DNA of 54,232 nt from Acidobacteriota bacterium (GTDB taxonomy: Bacteria; Acidobacteriota; UBA6911; RPQK01; JADFOI01): positions 1 through 54,232 of the forward strand of contig JADFOI010000004.1 in NCBI GenBank assembly GCA_022562935.1. Reading direction: 5' to 3'. The notes beneath the pieces are model-generated. The model was given only the letters and a program-made list of their open reading frames with translations, did not search any database and was not told the origin of the DNA. A program made the position numbers and the translations under genes. Positions 1 through 8,038 of the stretch are shown here, piece after piece (within the stretch, counting starts at the first letter, position 1; each line of letters begins with the position of its first letter).

Positions 1-537
1 AATGACCGTGCGGGACGGGGGAGCGCAGCCGCTGGCCGCGGGGACAGCGCCCGCGGGTGCGGGCCATGTTGGTGGCAGTCCACGTCTCGTCGAGGAACAC
101 CAGCCGGTCCGGGTCGAGATCGGGCTGGCTCTCGAACCACGCTTCCCGGGCGGCCTTCACGTCCGGCCGATCCTGCTCTGCGGCGTGGGCCGTCTTTTTT
201 TGTACGTCAGGTCGCGCGCGTCGAGGAAGGCCCACAGCGTGCCGAGCCCGACGGTGAGGCCATGCTCGTCCTGCAACCGGGCGCGCATCTCCTCCAGGGT
301 GATGTCAACCTTCTCGTCGATCAGCGTACGCAGGAACGTCTCGTAGGGGTCGAGCTTGGAGCGGCGGGCACGCCCCTGCGGCCGGGCGGCCACCGTCCCA
401 GTCGCGGCGAGCGCCGCCATCCAGCGGATCGCGGTTGCTTGGCCGACCCCGAAGCGGGCGGCCGCCTGACGGCGCGAGGTCGCCGCAGCCGCGGTCACCA
501 CCCGCTCGCGCAGGTCCAAGCTGTAGGGGCGGCCCAT
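1..537 (-). CDS. IS630-family transposase, 3' end cut off, probable -1 frameshift
   Basis: The first frame starts at 537 (MGRPYSLDLRERVV) and encodes an N-terminal helix-turn-helix region of about 113 residues for binding the terminal repeats. The reading frame runs into seven A residues on the coding strand (complement of 195-201). Staying in frame ends the protein at 157. Slipping back one base continues as KKKTAHAAEQDRPDVK and reaches RLVFLDETWTATNMAR, which carries the first catalytic Asp of the DDE domain (F-x-DE motif). This arrangement matches IS630 members expressed by programmed -1 frameshifting on an A-rich slippery site. The gene leaves the window before the second and third catalytic residues, so activity cannot be judged. 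Confidence 0.85.
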
Positions 538-630
538 GCATCACTCCGGCTGTCGACCGGCCTAATGAATCAGCCTCCCAGCGCCGCGTGAACCCCACCA
601 AGCCGACTCAGCCCAAACCGAAAACGCTCT
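1..630 (-). mobile_element. IS630-family element, partial (right terminus in window)
   Basis: The element holds a transposase reading leftward off the window edge. Its end lies near 630, where a GC-rich terminal sequence finishes in AAAACGCTCTAGTA, so a TA dinucleotide abuts the end, as expected for IS630/Tc1-mariner elements that target TA. Only this terminus is visible, so the inverted repeat partner and target duplication cannot be confirmed. Its GC content is well above that of the rest of the window, consistent with recent arrival. Confidence 0.75.
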
Positions 631-631
631 A

Positions 632-911
632 GTACCCGGGCCGTCCGGTCTGCTCCGCGCCCAATCCGTACGGTTCCTCTGCCACGTCGAGCGACGCGCG
701 TACGTTGACCCGTACGGGGACGAGCACGTTCGGCGGGTCGGGGTTCGTGAGGAGGCCCACGCCATTCCCGGAGGCTGGGGAATGGCAGACGTGGGTGGCC
801 TAGGTGGCTTTCGTATTTGATCCGGTATCGGCCAGGATCGCGTCGCCGATCATGTTCTGGTGCAGGTACGTCACCTGGGACGAGCCGGCGGCGATGGACC
901 GGGTGCACCAG
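632..911. other. GC-rich segment of unknown origin between IS end and soxC homology
   Basis: This stretch is clearly richer in GC than the DNA from about 912 onward and does not continue soxC upstream. On the minus strand it can encode VGLLTNPDPPNVLVPVRVNV and further residues before stopping at the IS end, and another minus-strand frame reads SSQVTYLHQNMIGDAILADT before a stop at 800-802. I recognise neither. It could be foreign DNA brought in with the IS, a recombination scar, or an assembly join. Confidence 0.5.
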
Positions 912-1574
912 GTCATCGCCGAAGGGGCCGACGGCTGCAAGCTGCATCGAAGCATCCCCATGGAAAAGGCCATGAACAATATAGTCATCGCCTACGCTCA
1001 AAACGGTGAGGCCATTCGCCCGGAGCAGGGATACCCTTTGCGTCTGGTCGTGCCCGGATGGGAAGGAAACACCCACGTCAAATGGCTGCGCCGCATCAAG
1101 GCCGTGGATCAACCTTATATGGGGCGGGAGGAAACCTCCAAGTACACGGATCTGATGCCCGATGGCAAGGCAAGGCAATTTACCTTCGTGATGGAGGCCA
1201 AGTCGGTGATCACCTTTCCCTCGGGAAGAGACAAACTCCCTGGCCCGGGATTCTATGAAATCACGGGACTGGCCTGGTCAGGTCGTGGCTTGATCGAATC
1301 GGTTGAGGTCTCGATCGACGGAGGTCAGTCCTGGCAGGAAGCTCAGTTCCAGGAGCCACGCCACCCCGTCGCCTTGACCCGTTTCAGGCTTCCCTGGCGA
1401 TGGGAAGGACAGGAAGTAACCCTCCGGTCGCGATGCACCGACGAAACGGGCTACGTTCAGCCCAGCCGCGAAGCGCTGATCGAGGCTCGTGGCCTGAACA
1501 CGAGATATCACTACAATGGCATCACGGCTTGGAAAGTCTCATCCGACGGCAGCGTTCAGAATGCCTATGCTTAG
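804..1574 (+). pseudogene. soxC: SoxC, sulfane dehydrogenase molybdenum subunit, N-terminally truncated
   Basis: From about residue 37 (912) the protein matches the C-terminal half of SoxC: AEGADG, SIPMEKA, PEQGYPLRLVVPGWEG, VKWLRRIK, SKYTDLMPDGKARQF and the dimerisation domain GLAWSGRGLIESVEVSIDGG. SoxC pairs with the SoxD cytochrome in the periplasm to oxidise protein-bound sulfane sulfur. The Mo-cofactor half and the Tat signal are missing. The first 36 codons belong to the GC-rich DNA upstream and resemble no SoxC. The stop codon TAG (1572-1574) overlaps the first bases of a family A repeat. The gene is probably non-functional as seen, unless the junction near 905-912 is an assembly artefact. 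Confidence 0.85.
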
Positions 1575-1752
1575 CCCGGATTATGCATAAATTCTCTACT
1601 GCAGCGACGAAATCATCCACCATGACTACGTTCCGCTCGGTCGGCCTCCTCAACGTACTGCAGGGAGTACGTTTGCGGTGGCCTCCTGTCGCGTGCCTGG
1701 TCATGGCGGCGCCTTCGTCGCTTCGTGACAAGAACCTATGCATACTCCGGGC
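1573..1752 (+). repeat. Family A long-hairpin repeat, copy A1 (arm type ATGCAT)
   Basis: The left arm AGCCCGGATTATGCATAA and the right arm (reverse complement GCCCGGAGTATGCATAGG) are complementary. Inside the left arm comes CTACTGCA then GACGAAATCATCC, and the right inner part is GCTTCGTGACAAGAACC, as in copies at 28319 and 47516. The centre has diverged from the other copies. It fills the whole soxC-soxD gap: its first bases overlap the soxC TAG, and its right half carries the soxD start codon. Confidence 0.85.
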
Positions 1753-2305
1753 AATTCTCGCAGGGTGGATGCTGGCCGCGATTGTGGCCGCATCTCCACT
1801 GATGGGGCAGTCACCCAACTATGGAGTGGGTCGATCACCCACTCCTGAGGAGATCAAGAGCTGGGACATCAGTATTGGTCCGGATGGGAAGGAACTCCCG
1901 CCTGGAGAGGGTAGGGCAATCGAAGGAAAGGAAGTCTATACCCGTCGCTGTGCGGACTGCCACGGCTCAAAAGGTCAGGGTGGTGCTCAGGGAGAAGCCC
2001 TGGTGGGTGGAGAGGGGACCTTGGACAGTACCCAACCGGTGAAGACGGTGGGCAGCTACTGGCCCTATGCTACGACGCTTTGGGACTACATCAATCGCGC
2101 CATGCCCTTTGACAGCCCCGGATCTCTGACCCACAAACAGGTCTATGCCCTTGTCGCCTACCTTCTCTATCTCAACGGCATCATCGAGGAAGAGGAAGTA
2201 CTCAATGCCCAGACCCTGCCCCAGGTCCGGATGCCCAATCGAGAAGGCTTTGTTCCCGATCCGCGGCCCGATGTGGGAACGAAGGATCAGAGCCAGATGC
2301 ATTGA
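1703..2305 (+). CDS. soxD: SoxD-like c-type cytochrome
   Basis: This is the periplasmic cytochrome c partner of SoxC, taking electrons from sulfane oxidation. A hydrophobic signal segment (ILAGWMLAAIVAASPLMG) is followed by a single haem site CADCH and the SoxD-like context YTRRCADCHGSKGQGG, SYWPYATTLWDYINRAMPF and LTHKQVYALVAYLLYLNGII. About 200 residues is a usual length for a mono-haem form. The only ATG giving a credible n-region is 1703, inside repeat A1, so the first 17 or so residues (MAAPSSLRDKNLCILRA) are translated repeat DNA. An in-frame ATG inside the hydrophobic core would leave too short a signal. There is no clear Shine-Dalgarno at 1703. Confidence 0.88.
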   Translation: MAAPSSLRDKNLCILRAILAGWMLAAIVAASPLMGQSPNYGVGRSPTPEEIKSWDISIGPDGKELPPGEGRAIEGKEVYTRRCADCHGSKGQGGAQGEALVGGEGTLDSTQPVKTVGSYWPYATTLWDYINRAMPFDSPGSLTHKQVYALVAYLLYLNGIIEEEEVLNAQTLPQVRMPNREGFVPDPRPDVGTKDQSQMH

Positions 2306-2311
2306 TTTTGG

Positions 2312-4759
2312 TCAGCGGCCCACGATCTTGCGAATCGTCCTCTCATCCAAGGCGGGTGTTCGAACCGGATCGTTTCCCTGAACCACCGCCAAGACAGCAC
2401 TGTCCGTAAACAACTCCTTGATATCGGAAGGAATCCCGTCGGCTGCCAATTCACTTCCGATCCGTTCCACCATCTCCGGGTGATCGGTCAAATAGTCAGC
2501 CAGAAGGGGCCACCTCAACTCCATGAGGGTCCACAACGCCAAGGGCCCTGTTTCCATATCGCTGCCCTCCAGAAGAGCGATCGCCTTTCGGAACGTATAA
2601 GCGTTGATAAATCTCTTCATGGAACGAGGGTTGGGATCCAGCAAATCGACGAAGGGGTGCAAAAGATGCTCGCTCTTCTTGCCGGCAGCAGGTTTCATGA
2701 TTCGCTTGGCAGCGACACCCAGCAAGGCCTGCTGAACCAGAAGGTCGCCTCTATAGTCGTGAACCTTAAACAAGATCTTCTCTTCGTCGCTCTCCCTACC
2801 CAGGATCTTCTCGGCTTCCTTTTCCGCACGGCGAAGCTCAGTTTCTACTTTTTTCGGGCTCTTGGAGGCCTTCATTTCTGTGAGCCGATCCCAGTATCGC
2901 CTCTGGGTGGCAACGGGCATCCTGGGCACCGGAACTGAGATTTGGAACATCTTCTCAAGGAACAGATGGGAAAGAGGATGTCCCGCCTGGCCGATCGATC
3001 CGTTGAATTCTCCATAGGATTGTTCATAACTGGCTCGCAGCCATTTCCGGTCTGCGGCAACCACGAAGACGACTTTGGACTCATGAAAGAAGGTCTGAAT
3101 TTCCTGCAGGAGCTCGACCACATAGCTCCCTTCGCAGCGGTCCAGATCGTCGATAAAGACGGCACAGGGCTGACAAGCGCCTTGGACCATTTTCTTGAAA
3201 TGCCGAACAATCATGGGCACGGAATCCCGGTGATGCTCCATAAAGATCCTGGCCGAGCGACTGGATCCCATGAGCCAAAAGCGACTGAACAGGACACCCG
3301 CGCCCCAGAGTGTCATCAATCCGGCCAGGGTCCTGAGTAGGGTCTCAACATTCCCCTCCAGGTCCGCTTCGGTCATGAACCAGATGCCCCAGAGAATCAG
3401 GGCCCCTGTTAGAATCTGAAAAGCCCGACCGGCCTGGAAACGCCACCAGCGGTCACGGATCACCAGCCGCAGGGCACGAAAGAAGCTGATCTTTCTGAGT
3501 GCGCGGAACCTTTGCCGGTAGACAGCGTTGAGCAAAGCCCACCAGGGAGGACCCATCCCCTGATAGCGCCAGGCGTTGAAGTCAACCACCATCCACTTTT
3601 GCCCCAGTCCACCGGATACAAGCTCCTGGCGCAAGAAGTTGAGCAGCGAGGTTTTTCCCGAACCCCAGGGGCCGTGGATCAATACTCCAAAGGCCTCTCC
3701 AGGCATCTCTTCCGTCCTGGGAGAGGCGGTCCATTGGTTCTTCTTGGGCCTGGCCCAAACCTCATGGATTCGCTCCGCTAGGATCTGGGCAAAGGGTCTG
3801 CTTCCCAATTCATCAATCTCCGTCGGATGATCCGAATGGGTGGGAACCAGGTCGGTGGGAGTCCCCTGGAAGGTCTCCGGAACTATGGGTTTTGCTGCCT
3901 TCCCCGTGTCGGGAGTCTCGGCAAAGGGCTCCTCTTCCATGCTCGGTTGCGGTACTACCGGTTCTGGTTCAGTAGCAGGGGGCTCTTCCAGAGTCAGTAC
4001 CGGTTCCAGGTTCTCGGCAACGGCTTGCTCTTGTGGGATCTCTTCCCGTTCAAGGGTGGCAACGGCTGACCGCTCCGGTGCTGTGAATGCCGGTTCCAGG
4101 GTTTGGTCAGCGGAGGGCTCCAGTGTTGCAGTCTCTTCAGAGGTTTCGGTGGCCGACTGCTCCTGGTCCCCGACCGGTTCGTCCCCGGTGTCCGCCGGTG
4201 CAATGGTCTCCTGCGGGGATGGTTCGTGCTGGGCATCCCCATCCAGGACGGCTGAACTCAACTGTTGCGGGGTCAGATTTGACGCATCCGCCAGCAGGGT
4301 CCCCGTCAAATCCGCTCCACTGAGAGTCGCTTCCATCAGGTTGGTCCCTTTGAACATCGCCTCTCTTATCTTGGCCTGAGTCAGGTCGGCTCCATTCAGG
4401 TTGGCCTCACTGAGGTCCGTCTCATTGAGCATGGCCTGGCTCAGATTGGCTCCCTGGAGGTTCGCTCCCATGAGCTTCGCTCCCGTGAGGTTGGCCTTCG
4501 TGAGATTGGCTTCGCTCAGGTCTGCCTCGCAGAAGTTCACTCCCATAAAGTTTCCCTGGCTCAGGTCGGCTCCTTTTAGATTGGCGCCCATGAGATTCGC
4601 TTCGCTCAGGTCCGCCCCGCTCAGATTGGCGTCTCGGAGATCCATCTTCATGAGCTCCGCCTGGTAGAGGTTGGGACACTCATCAGGATGTTTCTTCCTC
4701 CATTTATTCCAGGCCTTCCTACCTTTCTGTAGGATCTTCAGATGTTCCGGTTTGGCCAT
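2312..4759 (-). CDS. Pentapeptide-repeat / KAP family P-loop NTPase fusion
   Basis: Numbered from MAKPEH at 4759 (GAAAGG lies upstream; the frame is open to 4810). Residues about 31-165 are A(D/N)LSxAN pentapeptide repeats forming a right-handed quadrilateral beta helix. Residues about 170-310 are a low-complexity Glu/Pro/Thr linker. A KAP NTPase domain follows with Walker A HGPWGSGKT near 362-370, two hydrophobic segments near 448-463 and 476-496 inserted in the domain, and Walker B CAVFIDDLDR near 532-541. KAP NTPases are membrane-associated and many lie in mobile or anti-phage contexts. Here it stands alone, tail to tail with soxD. Its substrate is unknown; a defence role is inference only. 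Confidence 0.85.
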   Translation of the reverse strand: MAKPEHLKILQKGRKAWNKWRKKHPDECPNLYQAELMKMDLRDANLSGADLSEANLMGANLKGADLSQGNFMGVNFCEADLSEANLTKANLTGAKLMGANLQGANLSQAMLNETDLSEANLNGADLTQAKIREAMFKGTNLMEATLSGADLTGTLLADASNLTPQQLSSAVLDGDAQHEPSPQETIAPADTGDEPVGDQEQSATETSEETATLEPSADQTLEPAFTAPERSAVATLEREEIPQEQAVAENLEPVLTLEEPPATEPEPVVPQPSMEEEPFAETPDTGKAAKPIVPETFQGTPTDLVPTHSDHPTEIDELGSRPFAQILAERIHEVWARPKKNQWTASPRTEEMPGEAFGVLIHGPWGSGKTSLLNFLRQELVSGGLGQKWMVVDFNAWRYQGMGPPWWALLNAVYRQRFRALRKISFFRALRLVIRDRWWRFQAGRAFQILTGALILWGIWFMTEADLEGNVETLLRTLAGLMTLWGAGVLFSRFWLMGSSRSARIFMEHHRDSVPMIVRHFKKMVQGACQPCAVFIDDLDRCEGSYVVELLQEIQTFFHESKVVFVVAADRKWLRASYEQSYGEFNGSIGQAGHPLSHLFLEKMFQISVPVPRMPVATQRRYWDRLTEMKASKSPKKVETELRRAEKEAEKILGRESDEEKILFKVHDYRGDLLVQQALLGVAAKRIMKPAAGKKSEHLLHPFVDLLDPNPRSMKRFINAYTFRKAIALLEGSDMETGPLALWTLMELRWPLLADYLTDHPEMVERIGSELAADGIPSDIKELFTDSAVLAVVQGNDPVRTPALDERTIRKIVGR

Positions 4760-4983
4760 TTTGTTGAACCTTTCAAGCTCACGACTGGGGCAACACATCC
4801 TGCCAGCCAAGGGAGAGCAACTCTCTCAGTGCTAAGTTCTCATTTCAGTGTCCTCTATCTGAGGAAAGCCTTTCAACCTAGGGCGCCTTGCTGGCCTTCA
4901 CCTTCCCCGCTATAATCCTCAAATTAGAAGAAAAGAAAGAGTCCCCGAATGGACTTTCCTATTAACCCGTTGGAGGAGAATAA

Positions 4984-5532
4984 ATGACCTACTACGGAGC
5001 AAAAGAGTTGAGCGAGAGTTTCCGGACGGTCCGGAAGAACACCATCATCACCGCCGAGGATATTCCTGAGGATCAGTACAACTTTCAGGCGACTCCCGAC
5101 ACGGACAGCGTGGCCCGGCGGCTGGCTCACATCGCGGTTGTCTTCAACTTCCAGCACCAGATCCATGCCGTTGAGGCCCGGACGACTCTGGAGGGCTTTG
5201 ACTTTCCCTCACTCATGCAGCGCCTGAAGGCTGAAGAGGAGCAGCCCAGAAGCAAGGAAGAGATCATCGAACTGCTGCGCAACAATGGAGAGAAGTGGGC
5301 CCAATGGCTGGAAGGACTCTCTGAGGAATTCCTGGCGGAACGTGTGGGCATGCCACACGGTGGCCCTCCTCCTGACAAGAGCCGGTTCGAAATGATCCTT
5401 TCCGTGAAAGAGCACGAAATGCATCATCGGGGCCAGCTGATGCTGATCCAGCGAATGCTGAAAATCGTGCCTCACCTAACGCGTAATATGGAGGCCCGTC
5501 TGGCCCAGATGCAGGATGCAGCGAAAGCTTAG
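4984..5532 (+). CDS. DinB-family protein
   Basis: A 182-residue DinB/YfiT-like four-helix bundle. The strong site TTGGAGGAG lies just upstream of the ATG at 4984. The metal-binding triad expected for the family can be read as His in RRLAHIAVVF and two in KEHEMHHRGQLMLI. DinB members are metal-dependent enzymes, many of them thiol transferases or isomerases, and the substrate cannot be told from sequence. It is transcribed alone, divergent from the KAP gene, with 224 bp between their starts. Confidence 0.85.
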   Translation: MTYYGAKELSESFRTVRKNTIITAEDIPEDQYNFQATPDTDSVARRLAHIAVVFNFQHQIHAVEARTTLEGFDFPSLMQRLKAEEEQPRSKEEIIELLRNNGEKWAQWLEGLSEEFLAERVGMPHGGPPPDKSRFEMILSVKEHEMHHRGQLMLIQRMLKIVPHLTRNMEARLAQMQDAAKA

Positions 5533-5585
5533 AGCGGCTCGCCATGAGTGCTCCGGTGAGGATAGGACCCACTCGCGCTAAGACG

Positions 5586-5672
5586 CAGTCAGAGCCGTGG
5601 GCTTTAGCCCACGGGGTGCCCGTAGGGGGTGGCTCGAATGGCCCGCAGGCTAAAGCCTGCGGCTCTGACGGA
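5586..5672. repeat. Double-hairpin palindromic element
   Basis: The outer arms TCAGAGCC and GGCTCTGA enclose two inner hairpins, CGTGGGCTTTAGCCCACG and CCGCAGGCTAAAGCCTGCGG. It can fold as a three-way junction like a paired REP/BIME unit. It lies between the convergent dinB and TAXI genes and could end transcription from both sides. It is unrelated to families A and B. Confidence 0.75.
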
Positions 5673-5680
5673 GTAACCAG

Positions 5681-5695
5681 GAATAATCCGGGCTA
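5681..5695 (-). repeat. Solo arm of family A repeat at a stop codon
   Basis: Read on the minus strand, TAGCCCGGATTATTC matches the first bases of family A arms. Its TAG is the stop codon of the TAXI gene. The rest of an element is absent. Confidence 0.6.
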
Positions 5696-6643
5696 CTCCA
5701 GTAGACCCACCTCTTTGAAGTACCGTTCCGCCCCTTTATGGAAGGGAACCACGGGTCCGAGGACCGCCATTTCCGAGTTGAAGGCCTGCATCGAGGGATG
5801 GATTGCCTGAACCTCACCCACGTGCTCCAGGATGGCCTTGGTGATCTGATAGACCAACTCTTCGGAGATTTCCTCACGCACAAGGATGACGCTGGAGGTG
5901 GCCAGGGTAGGCACATCTTCACTCAAGCCGTAAACGTCCTTGGCAATGGTTCCGGATACGAAGTAGGGATATTTCTCAATAACCTTCTTCCTGTTTTCCT
6001 CGCTCATGGGCAGCATTCGAAATTTGTTGGTGACGGCAAACTCCAGGAGAGAGGGGGCGGGTGGGGCCATATAGAGAACCGAAGCATCCACCCGACGGTC
6101 ACCCAGGGACTGAAGTGAATCCCGAAAGGGTAAATAGATGGGAGTAAAGTCCTCGAAGGATATTCCCATCTCCTGATACACCTCTCTCTGTCTGGGAATC
6201 GCTCCATGCCCCGGAGGGCCCAACACCACTCTTTGTCCCTTGATGTCCTCAACCGACTGCAGGGAGGAGTTCTCGAGCACGACCATCTGAAGATAACCCA
6301 GCTGGAAGGTGGCTATGAGAGTACGGATGTTGGGAAAAGACTGCTTGTAGGGCGCCTCTCCCCGGTAACCGTTTAAAGCGGTGGCGGCAATCGAGAGACC
6401 TATGTCGGCTTGATCGGTGCCCAGAAGACGAACGTTCTGAACGCCTCCCTCCGTAGACTCGACATTGACTCGGATACCGGGAACGTATTTGTTGATGACA
6501 TTCCCAACCACCCCGCCAATGGGATGCCAACTACCCCCGCTTGGGCCGGCGGCAATGCTCAATAAGGTCTCCCTTTCCCCACAGGTATTCAAGAAGACCA
6601 GGGCAAACGCGACAACGATGATCTGCGTCACTGCTTTTTTCAT
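5693..6643 (-). CDS. TAXI-family TRAP transporter solute-binding lipoprotein
   Basis: This is a periplasmic binding protein of the TRAP-TAXI type. The start at 6643 gives a lipoprotein signal, MKKAVTQIIVVAFALVFLNT followed by Cys, so it is probably anchored by that lipidated cysteine. The family motif GPSGGSWHPIGG follows, then TEGGVQNVRLL, ADIGLS, VVLGPPGHGA and VLYMAPPAPSLLEFA. The frame stays open to 6922 only because it runs into repeat A2. No TAXI membrane permease (fused DctQM type) is adjacent, so it is an orphan and its partner must lie elsewhere. Its TAG stop lies in a family A arm remnant. Confidence 0.88.
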   Translation of the reverse strand: MKKAVTQIIVVAFALVFLNTCGERETLLSIAAGPSGGSWHPIGGVVGNVINKYVPGIRVNVESTEGGVQNVRLLGTDQADIGLSIAATALNGYRGEAPYKQSFPNIRTLIATFQLGYLQMVVLENSSLQSVEDIKGQRVVLGPPGHGAIPRQREVYQEMGISFEDFTPIYLPFRDSLQSLGDRRVDASVLYMAPPAPSLLEFAVTNKFRMLPMSEENRKKVIEKYPYFVSGTIAKDVYGLSEDVPTLATSSVILVREEISEELVYQITKAILEHVGEVQAIHPSMQAFNSEMAVLGPVVPFHKGAERYFKEVGLLE

Positions 6644-6737
6644 CACTTGGCTAGGCCCTTTCGACTCACGGAACCACCTATTATAGAGCGCGTCGCAAGG
6701 GATTCCCAATCTTTGTTTTTCCGAAAGGGGCAGGGCC

Positions 6738-6971
6738 AGCCCGTACTTCTCACACCTACTCGTCACGAAGCGGGCGCGCCCGGCGGAAGGGCCGCCCTGA
6801 GTGCGTTGCGCCACGCGCGAGGGCACCCGTTTGCGGGTCGGCCCCCGCAAACGTACTGTATGGTACGTTGAGGAGGCCGGGGGTACCCGCTTGCGGGTCG
6901 TGCAACACAGTCGGTGCAGCACGCCGGATCATTGCGCCGATGCAGTAGAGGGGGTGTGAGAAATGCGGGCT
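6738..6971 (-). repeat. Family A long-hairpin repeat, copy A2 (arm type TTCTCACACC)
   Basis: The left arm AGCCCGTACTTCTCACACC pairs with the right arm, whose reverse complement is AGCCCGCATTTCTCACACCC. The core, read on the minus strand, contains CTACTGCATCGGCGCAATGA, ATCCGGCGTGCTGCACCG, GACCCGCAAGCGGGT twice and the palindrome GTACCATACAGTAC. It lies 94 bp upstream of the TAXI start and is nearly identical to copy A4. Confidence 0.9.
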
Positions 6972-7158
6972 AGCTGAGCGGTACCCCTGATTTGGTGACC
7001 TACGTCACTGTAAAGCAGCCCGGATGCTACTAAAATCGTCTCAATGAAGGAGAGGAATAAATCTCTGAAGACAGAGATAGATGTTAAAAGAGAGTAGGGT
7101 GAATCCTCAATGAGTGGTTCGCTTTCGTTTTAAGAGTTTTTAAAAGGGGGTATGACCT

Positions 7159-7803
7159 ATGATGAAAAGAAAAACGCTTCTGTTTGTCTTGGCGCTTGCT
7201 TTTTTGAGTCTAACCAGTCTATTGGCCCAGACCTCGGATTACGAGGTGACCAACGCCGTCGTGACCACCAAAATCACCAATCGGATGCCGGAGGTACAGA
7301 CAGCAAATAACACGTTCGCCTCTACCGTCGAAAGGCTCTTCTACTTTACGAAGATCGAGCAGGCTACGGAGCCCACTTCCATTCTCCATCAGTGGTACTG
7401 GCAGAGCGAATTGCTCGCCACCGTTGAACTCGATGTCGACTCCGATGCCTGGAGAACGTGGAGTTCAAAGAGAATTATGCCTCACCAAACTGGGAAATGG
7501 ACGGTCGTCTCGAAAAGGCCTGACGGTAGCACTGCTCAAACCACTTCCTTTTCTCTTGAGCATAATGCCAGGACCGTCGAACTGGAAATTCAAAGCATTC
7601 CTGGCGATGCGATCGTCTATGACGGTAGTAACATCCTGGGAAGCACGGGCGAAAATGGCCTCAATGTGGTGAGGTTCTGGAATGTGGGAAACTACACACT
7701 GGATGTTACCAAGGCCGGCTATGAGTCCGGGTCCATCAGGATCAATGTTAACGAAGAACCCACCCGCGTGCATGAAATGATCACGCTGAAAAGGCAGGAG
7801 TAA
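7159..7803 (+). CDS. Secreted DUF2914 + PEGA-like protein
   Basis: A 214-residue exported protein. The start at 7159 follows AAAAGGGGG, and the signal peptide is MMKRKTLLFVLALAFLSLTS, probably cut after LLAQ. Residues about 30-135 match DUF2914: VVTTKITNRMPEV, VERLFYFTKI, HQWYWQSELL, WRTWSSKRI and GKWTVV. Residues about 140-212 form a PEGA-like beta domain (VELEIQSIPGDAIVYDGSNI and YTLDVTKAGY). Both domains are surface or periplasmic modules of unknown partner. A 5' leader of about 180 bp separates it from repeat A2. Confidence 0.82.
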   Translation: MMKRKTLLFVLALAFLSLTSLLAQTSDYEVTNAVVTTKITNRMPEVQTANNTFASTVERLFYFTKIEQATEPTSILHQWYWQSELLATVELDVDSDAWRTWSSKRIMPHQTGKWTVVSKRPDGSTAQTTSFSLEHNARTVELEIQSIPGDAIVYDGSNILGSTGENGLNVVRFWNVGNYTLDVTKAGYESGSIRINVNEEPTRVHEMITLKRQE

Positions 7804-7806
7804 CCC

Positions 7807-7836
7807 GTTTTCCGGCCGTCCCAGTGAACGGAAAAC
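7807..7836 (+). terminator. Possible hairpin after the DUF2914 gene
   Basis: GTTTTCCG and CGGAAAAC form an 8-bp stem with a 14-nt loop just past the stop. No T-tract follows, so it may be an mRNA 3' stabiliser rather than an intrinsic terminator. Confidence 0.35.
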
Positions 7837-7867
7837 ACTGCCAGGGATTTTACAGATACCTTGTTCT

Positions 7868-7927
7868 AGCCCGGGTTATTCATAGGTCTTTGCTGCTGCA
7901 GTAGAGAATTTTTGAATACTCCCGGCT
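7868..7927 (-). repeat. Family A repeat, internally deleted copy A9
   Basis: About 60 bp. Left arm AGCCCGGGTTATTCATAGG, then GCTGCAGTAGAGAATTTTTG and the right arm ending CCCGGCT. Read on the minus strand it keeps the arm plus the TTCTCTACTGCAGC junction of ATGCAT-type copies, but nearly all of the core is lost. Confidence 0.7.
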
Positions 7928-8038
7928 CGGGCACCACCCTCCTGTTGTCAGACCATCTCTCCAGAATCCAATGGAGGTGCTGTCTTTATTAGACGGCATG
8001 ATCCGCCAACCTAGAAGAATGTTAGGAGAACCCGATCG

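Noticed and set aside
3840..4379. Long plus-strand frame rich in Ser and Gly
   Set aside because: It is the shadow of the Glu/Pro/Thr linker and pentapeptide repeats of the KAP gene on the other strand.
6644..6922. N-terminal extension of the TAXI protein by 93 residues
   Set aside because: It would translate repeat A2 and remove the lipoprotein signal from the N-terminus.
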